Shown in pieces: positions 44,484-48,689 of a stretch of 48,689 nt of DNA. Position 1 is the stretch's first letter. The number at the start of each line of letters is the position of its first letter. Source of the DNA: Candidatus Cloacimonas sp. Its GTDB lineage: Bacteria; Cloacimonadota; Cloacimonadia; Cloacimonadales; Cloacimonadaceae. A program made the position numbers and the translations under genes. The notes under the pieces are model-generated. The model was not told the origin of the DNA, did no database searches, and saw nothing but the letters and a program-made list of their open reading frames with translations. The stretch spans positions 1-48,689 of the forward strand of contig JBDKSF010000122.1 of the NCBI GenBank assembly GCA_039680785.1, given 5' to 3'.

Positions 44484-45263
44484 ATGAAAATACCTGATAA
44501 TTTTAATCAGATTTTAGAGCTGAAGCTAACAGGTAAATTTGCGCATTTCCGTAAATTTTATACTAACGCATCTTCTCTAACTTACATAATACCGCCCCGA
44601 ACTACAATCTGTGGTTTACTTGCTTCTATTATGCAAATCGAAAGAGACGGTTATTATGATATTATGAGTTCAGAAAATCTTGGAGTTGCCATATCTTTAG
44701 TCCCCAACATATACTATCATAAAGTATTTCAGACATTGAATTATGCACAAGATGCAACTACCAAAATTCCGATAAATGATCTTTCTGCTCATAAACAATG
44801 TCGTTTGGAACTTCTTAAAGCACAGGGTTCTGAAGATCTGGAATGGATACTTTTTCTTTGTTTCGATAGGATGAAAAGTAGTGTATTTACAGAATTGGAA
44901 AACAAGATCAAAGTAAAAGATTTTGGTTATGGTTTATATTTAGGACAAAGACAGTTTATTGCTCATCTGGAATTAATTAGAACCTATAACCAAGGTGAAT
45001 TTGAACCAATATCTGAATCTGACTATCTGGATTCTGCTATAGAAAGAGAATTGATAGAAGGCATTACTTCTCAAGATTGTGATTTAATTATGGAAAGAAT
45101 GCCTCTGGAACAGGAATTAATGGAAGGGAAAAGAAAAAGTTATCGTCAAACCAAGCGCTTTGGAAATATAGTATTAGAAACGAACGGGAAAAGAATTCCC
45201 GGTAAGTTCAAAGATTTGGTTGAATTACATAATAACCAAAGAACCAGAATATCTTTTTTATGA
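44484..45263 (+). CDS. cas5: Cas5 subunit of type I-B Cascade (Cas5h-like)
   Basis: Cas5 caps the crRNA 5' handle. The 259-residue protein starts with the RAMP-type strand ELKLTGKFAHFRKFY and the signature IIPPRTTICGLLASIM (conserved PPRTTIxGLL). The gene is 12 nt after cas7 with a GGGGGAAAG site. Its stop overlaps the cas3 start (ATGA). Confidence 0.92.
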   Translation: MKIPDNFNQILELKLTGKFAHFRKFYTNASSLTYIIPPRTTICGLLASIMQIERDGYYDIMSSENLGVAISLVPNIYYHKVFQTLNYAQDATTKIPINDLSAHKQCRLELLKAQGSEDLEWILFLCFDRMKSSVFTELENKIKVKDFGYGLYLGQRQFIAHLELIRTYNQGEFEPISESDYLDSAIERELIEGITSQDCDLIMERMPLEQELMEGKRKSYRQTKRFGNIVLETNGKRIPGKFKDLVELHNNQRTRISFL

Positions 45264-47671
45264 TTATTTCCCATCCTGCAAAAAATGGATATCAGGAGAA
45301 GCTTTTGGTAGATCATTTAGCTGAAGTGGCTTCTAATGCTAAAGAGATGATCCAAAAGCTTTCCCTGAATTTAAATACTACAACTAAAGATAATTTAGCT
45401 TCTGTTGCTGAAAAAATTGGTATAATGCATGATCTGGGAAAGGCATCTTCCTATTTTCAAAACTATATCCGGGGGGGAAAACAAAATAACTTAAGCCATC
45501 ATAGTTTTATCTCGGCAGTTATAACATATTTTAATTTTAACTCCTGGAAAGAATTTTCCTGTTTTGCTCCCTTTGCCTTTAAATGTGTGCAAAAACATCA
45601 TAGTAATTTAAGTTCTTTTTATAGTGAAGGACTGGATAATGCAGCTCTTATCAATGAGACCCTTACTATCTATAAAAGTGTATTGGATAACATAAATAAC
45701 GATGTTGATCTAACAAAACTCCTAAAAGAACACAATATCAGCTTACCGGACTTGTCCTATAGCTATTTTCAGCTTTTGAATGATAATTTGGATGATTTTT
45801 CTCTTACTTATTCTCCTGCTGATAACGATGATAAAATAGAAACATTTCTCATTCAAAATCTATTATTCTCTGTTCTTATTGATGCTGATAAACACAATGC
45901 AGCAGGGAAAGAATATGTATATTTGGATAAGCTTAAACCTAAACTTTGCTATTCACCCTCAAAATTAATTGCAGAAAAGAATAAGAAACAGGGAGCTTTA
46001 AATACTTTAAGAAATCAATTTATTGCTAATATCCAAGAAAATCTAAGCATTGAACTCTCTCAGAAATTATATACTCTAACTGCTCCAACCGGAAGCGGAA
46101 AAACATTTGCCTGTCTGGAATTTACTAATTGCATTCAAAACCTTGAGGATACTTCACGCAGAGTTATTTATTGCCTTCCCTATACTTCTATTATAGACCA
46201 AAATTATAAAGAATTTGAAAGTGTGTTACATTCTAACCTCTCTGAGCAAGCTACTTTAGATTACAGATTTATAGTAAAACATCATCATTTGGTAGATTAT
46301 TCAACAGTTACAAAAGCTGAGCCAACATACAATTTGGATGAATTGCAAAAAGATATCTTGTCTATTGAATCCTGGGAATCTGCTTGTGTTATTTCTACAT
46401 TTGTTCAATTGTTTCATTCCTTAATTGGCAATAGAAACGGGATGCTCCGAAAGCTGCATAATATAATTAATTCAATAATTCTTCTGGATGAAGTCCAAAA
46501 CTTGCCTGCAGATTATTATCCTTTACTAAGAGTTCTATTTAAAGTGCTTGCGGAAAGATTTGATACTTTTATATTGTCTTGTTCTGCCACTCAACCCTAT
46601 TTATTTCCTCAGGATACATATATAGAATTATGTCAGAAAGAACTTTTCTCAGTTCCTGATTTTAATCGTGTAAAACTAAATATTGATCTAAAGGAACAAA
46701 CTTTAGATGAGTTTTGCCAGAATTACCTGGAGCTTGGAGGTTCCAAGAGTATTTTAATTGTTATGAATACTAAACGCTCAGCTCTTGCTATATATGATTA
46801 TCTTTCTTCTAAATTCAAATCATCTTATCAAGTTTTCTGTTTAACTACTTTGCATATCCCTTTATGTAGGCAGAAAATTATAGAAAAAATTGGTTGTATC
46901 ATTAAAGAAGAAAAGACAAAAGTAGTTTTGGTTTCCACTCAATTGATCGAAGCAGGTGTTGACATAAGTTTTCAAAAAGTATATCGTGATTTTGGTCCTT
47001 TAGATAGTATTATCCAGGTTGCAGGTAGATGTAATAGACATAATGAATTAGGTGAACTTGGCGGAGAAATGTTTTTGGTCAATCTACAAAAAGATGGCAA
47101 GTTTCTTAGCCACTATGTATATGATAAATATCTATTATCTAAAACAAAAGAGTGTCTTGAAGGTAACACTACCTTAGAAAGTCGTCAGTTTACTGATATT
47201 GTAGATAACTATTATAGAAAGCTTGATGTTGGTGCAAAAGGAGAAGCCATATTAAAAGCTATCTCCGTTCTAAATTACGATCAAAACATTCAAAATCAAA
47301 TACCCATTGCTGATTTTAAAATCATTACCGATAATTATGCTACTGAGACGCTCTATATTCTTTGTGATGATACATCTACTAAAGCAATCTCATCTATAAT
47401 AAGTAAACTAGAATACATTAAGCAGAATAAGCTTACAAAGGAGGAATTACAAAAAACAAAAACAGCTCTGGAAACAGAATATCGTTCTTTGAACTCATAT
47501 CAAATAAATCTCTCCCTCAATGAACTTAACGCTATTTATGATTCGTATAAGGTAAAAAAACTTAATGACCATATTTATTACATTGAGAACGAATTTGTTA
47601 ATGACTTTTACGAATGCACAACTGGCTTTAAACTATATTCTACAGCTAAATCAAGCTGTCTTGCTTTCTGA
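45260..47671 (+). CDS. cas3: CRISPR-associated nuclease-helicase Cas3
   Basis: Cas3 unwinds and degrades target DNA after Cascade binding. The 803-residue protein has an N-terminal HD nuclease domain with H19, H57-D58 (IMHDLGKASSYF), H80/H81 and H113/H114. The superfamily 2 helicase follows: Walker A TAPTGSGKT (K281), DEVQ box (D410-Q413), SCSATQP motif III, and motifs V/VI (LVSTQLIEAGVDIS, QVAGRCNRH). Both domains appear intact. The stop overlaps the cas1 start by one nt. Confidence 0.95.
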   Translation: MIISHPAKNGYQEKLLVDHLAEVASNAKEMIQKLSLNLNTTTKDNLASVAEKIGIMHDLGKASSYFQNYIRGGKQNNLSHHSFISAVITYFNFNSWKEFSCFAPFAFKCVQKHHSNLSSFYSEGLDNAALINETLTIYKSVLDNINNDVDLTKLLKEHNISLPDLSYSYFQLLNDNLDDFSLTYSPADNDDKIETFLIQNLLFSVLIDADKHNAAGKEYVYLDKLKPKLCYSPSKLIAEKNKKQGALNTLRNQFIANIQENLSIELSQKLYTLTAPTGSGKTFACLEFTNCIQNLEDTSRRVIYCLPYTSIIDQNYKEFESVLHSNLSEQATLDYRFIVKHHHLVDYSTVTKAEPTYNLDELQKDILSIESWESACVISTFVQLFHSLIGNRNGMLRKLHNIINSIILLDEVQNLPADYYPLLRVLFKVLAERFDTFILSCSATQPYLFPQDTYIELCQKELFSVPDFNRVKLNIDLKEQTLDEFCQNYLELGGSKSILIVMNTKRSALAIYDYLSSKFKSSYQVFCLTTLHIPLCRQKIIEKIGCIIKEEKTKVVLVSTQLIEAGVDISFQKVYRDFGPLDSIIQVAGRCNRHNELGELGGEMFLVNLQKDGKFLSHYVYDKYLLSKTKECLEGNTTLESRQFTDIVDNYYRKLDVGAKGEAILKAISVLNYDQNIQNQIPIADFKIITDNYATETLYILCDDTSTKAISSIISKLEYIKQNKLTKEELQKTKTALETEYRSLNSYQINLSLNELNAIYDSYKVKKLNDHIYYIENEFVNDFYECTTGFKLYSTAKSSCLAF

Positions 47672-48689
47672 TGGAAGTTCATTTAAATACCTACGGCAGT
47701 TACTTACGCAAAAAAGATGAAATGTTTGAATTGAGCATTGAGGACAGGAAAACCAAGCTCTCTCCGGAAAAGATATCTTCCATTGTAATTTCCAATGCTG
47801 CCATTATAACTACGGATGCAATTCAATTAGCGATGGATTATAATATAGACATTGTTTTTCTGGATAAATATGGCAATCCTTATGGCAGAATTTGGTTTCC
47901 GAAGATTGGTAGTACTGTTTTAATTCGGAGAAGGCAGCTGGAAATGCTTTCCGATAATGTAGGTTTACAATTCATCAAAAACTGGGTTGCCATTAAAACA
48001 ATGAATCAGTATCGTTTTGTGCAGCGTTTACTTTCCAAGCGGGATTGTGATAAAAGTATTTTTCAAAATCGGATGCAAAATATGCAAGAGGCGGCTATTT
48101 GTATAATGCAGGCAGAAGGCAAATTGGAAGAACTTTCGGGTTCTTTTATGGGTTGGGAAGGAGGTGCGTCCAAAAATTACTTTTCTATTTTGGCAGAGCT
48201 TATTCCGGATGCTTATAAATTTGCGGGCAGAAGTTCGCGTCCTGCCAAAGATGCTTTTAATGCTATGTTGAATTATGGCTATGGTATGCTTTATTCCAAA
48301 GTGGAGCGAGCTTTAATTATTGCCGGTCTCGATCCTTATTTGGGTATTTTGCATAGTGATAACTATAACAAAAAGTCCTTTGTGTTTGATTTTATAGAGC
48401 CGTATCGTATTTTGGTGGATGAGCCGGTATTTTATATTTTTTCCCGGCATAAATTTTCGCCTGAGTTTATTGAACCGGTTCATCAAGGTGTTTTACTCAG
48501 CACTGCAGGCAAAAAATTTTTAGCTCCTTTGTTGTTAGAACATTTTGATGAAATTATCCGGTATCATAATAAAAACCGTAAACGCATTGATATGCTTCAA
48601 ACTGATGCTCATGCTTTTGCCAATTACTTAATTGAGAAAAGGGAAAACTATCTGGAGACCTCTGTAAACAGGAAATTACAAAATTTCCT
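47671..48689 (+). CDS. cas1: CRISPR-associated endonuclease Cas1 (3' end off the right edge)
   Basis: Cas1 integrates new spacers with Cas2. The ATG at 47671 shares a base with the cas3 stop. The 339 visible codons start MEVHLNTYGSYLRKKDEMFEL and contain the catalytic residues: E in GWEGGASKNYFSIL, H in GILHSDNYNKKS, and D/E in FVFDFIEPYR. Family length is about 330-345, so little is missing. No Cas4 gene lies between cas3 and cas1. The sequence style (LNTYGSYL, IVISNAAIITTDAI) recalls Cas1 of Cas4-less or type III-associated systems; that is inference. Confidence 0.93.
   Translation, partial: MEVHLNTYGSYLRKKDEMFELSIEDRKTKLSPEKISSIVISNAAIITTDAIQLAMDYNIDIVFLDKYGNPYGRIWFPKIGSTVLIRRRQLEMLSDNVGLQFIKNWVAIKTMNQYRFVQRLLSKRDCDKSIFQNRMQNMQEAAICIMQAEGKLEELSGSFMGWEGGASKNYFSILAELIPDAYKFAGRSSRPAKDAFNAMLNYGYGMLYSKVERALIIAGLDPYLGILHSDNYNKKSFVFDFIEPYRILVDEPVFYIFSRHKFSPEFIEPVHQGVLLSTAGKKFLAPLLLEHFDEIIRYHNKNRKRIDMLQTDAHAFANYLIEKRENYLETSVNRKLQNF

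Overview
The window looks like a chromosomal segment of an uncultured anaerobic bacterium of the FCB side of the tree. Gene content and style (tandem phosphate-butyryltransferase paralogues, secreted proteins with lamin-tail, FlgD-like and chitobiase-C domains, intergenic tandem-repeat islands) resemble Candidatus Cloacimonas / Cloacimonadota. That placement is from memory of the families, not from a search. No rRNA is present; there is one tRNA.

Layout. (1) 1-10016, minus strand: an S10-spc ribosomal protein operon in the canonical order rpsJ to rplO, ending in secY, which runs off the left edge. A previously unlisted 54-codon ORF with a strong Shine-Dalgarno overlaps the rpsJ start. (2) 10606-10681: tRNA-Ala(CGC). 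(3) 10957-13669, minus: gapA, a BglII/BstYI-type restriction endonuclease and class II aldolase, so an orphan nuclease sits between two glycolytic genes. (4) 14360-18610, minus: a 1416-residue secreted multidomain protein with its own terminator. (5) 19163-27315, plus: two phosphotransacylases, rpiB, glyA, a Ppx/GppA protein, a HIT protein and a secreted subtilase. (6) 27316-29016: about 1.7 kb with no gene, packed with at least four repeat families and a G-quadruplex motif. (7) 29017-39059, minus: hsp20 under a CIRCE operator; peptidase-dapB-dapF-rodZ; and a chain of overlapping genes (849-residue repeat protein, rsmG, parA, parB, rfbB). (8) 39060-40069: a second repeat island. (9) 40070-40516: a small orphan gene with a terminator. 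(10) 40746-48689, plus: a type I-B CRISPR-cas operon cas6-cas8b-cas7-cas5-cas3-cas1, cut by the right edge.

How the parts work together. Most genes are housekeeping: translation and export, glycolysis, C1 and serine metabolism, lysine/peptidoglycan precursor synthesis, chromosome segregation and acyl-phosphate metabolism. The two defence items are the lone restriction enzyme and the CRISPR operon. No CRISPR array, cas2 or cas4 lies inside the window.

The least explained items are non-coding. Two copies (14008-14151 and 39826-39935) of a long hairpin element share a 13-nt loop and show compensatory stem changes. A third, unrelated long hairpin lies at 23780-23855. In all three, the wobble pairs form only on the plus strand. 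These hairpins and the rpsJ leader ORF are the best candidates for something undescribed.
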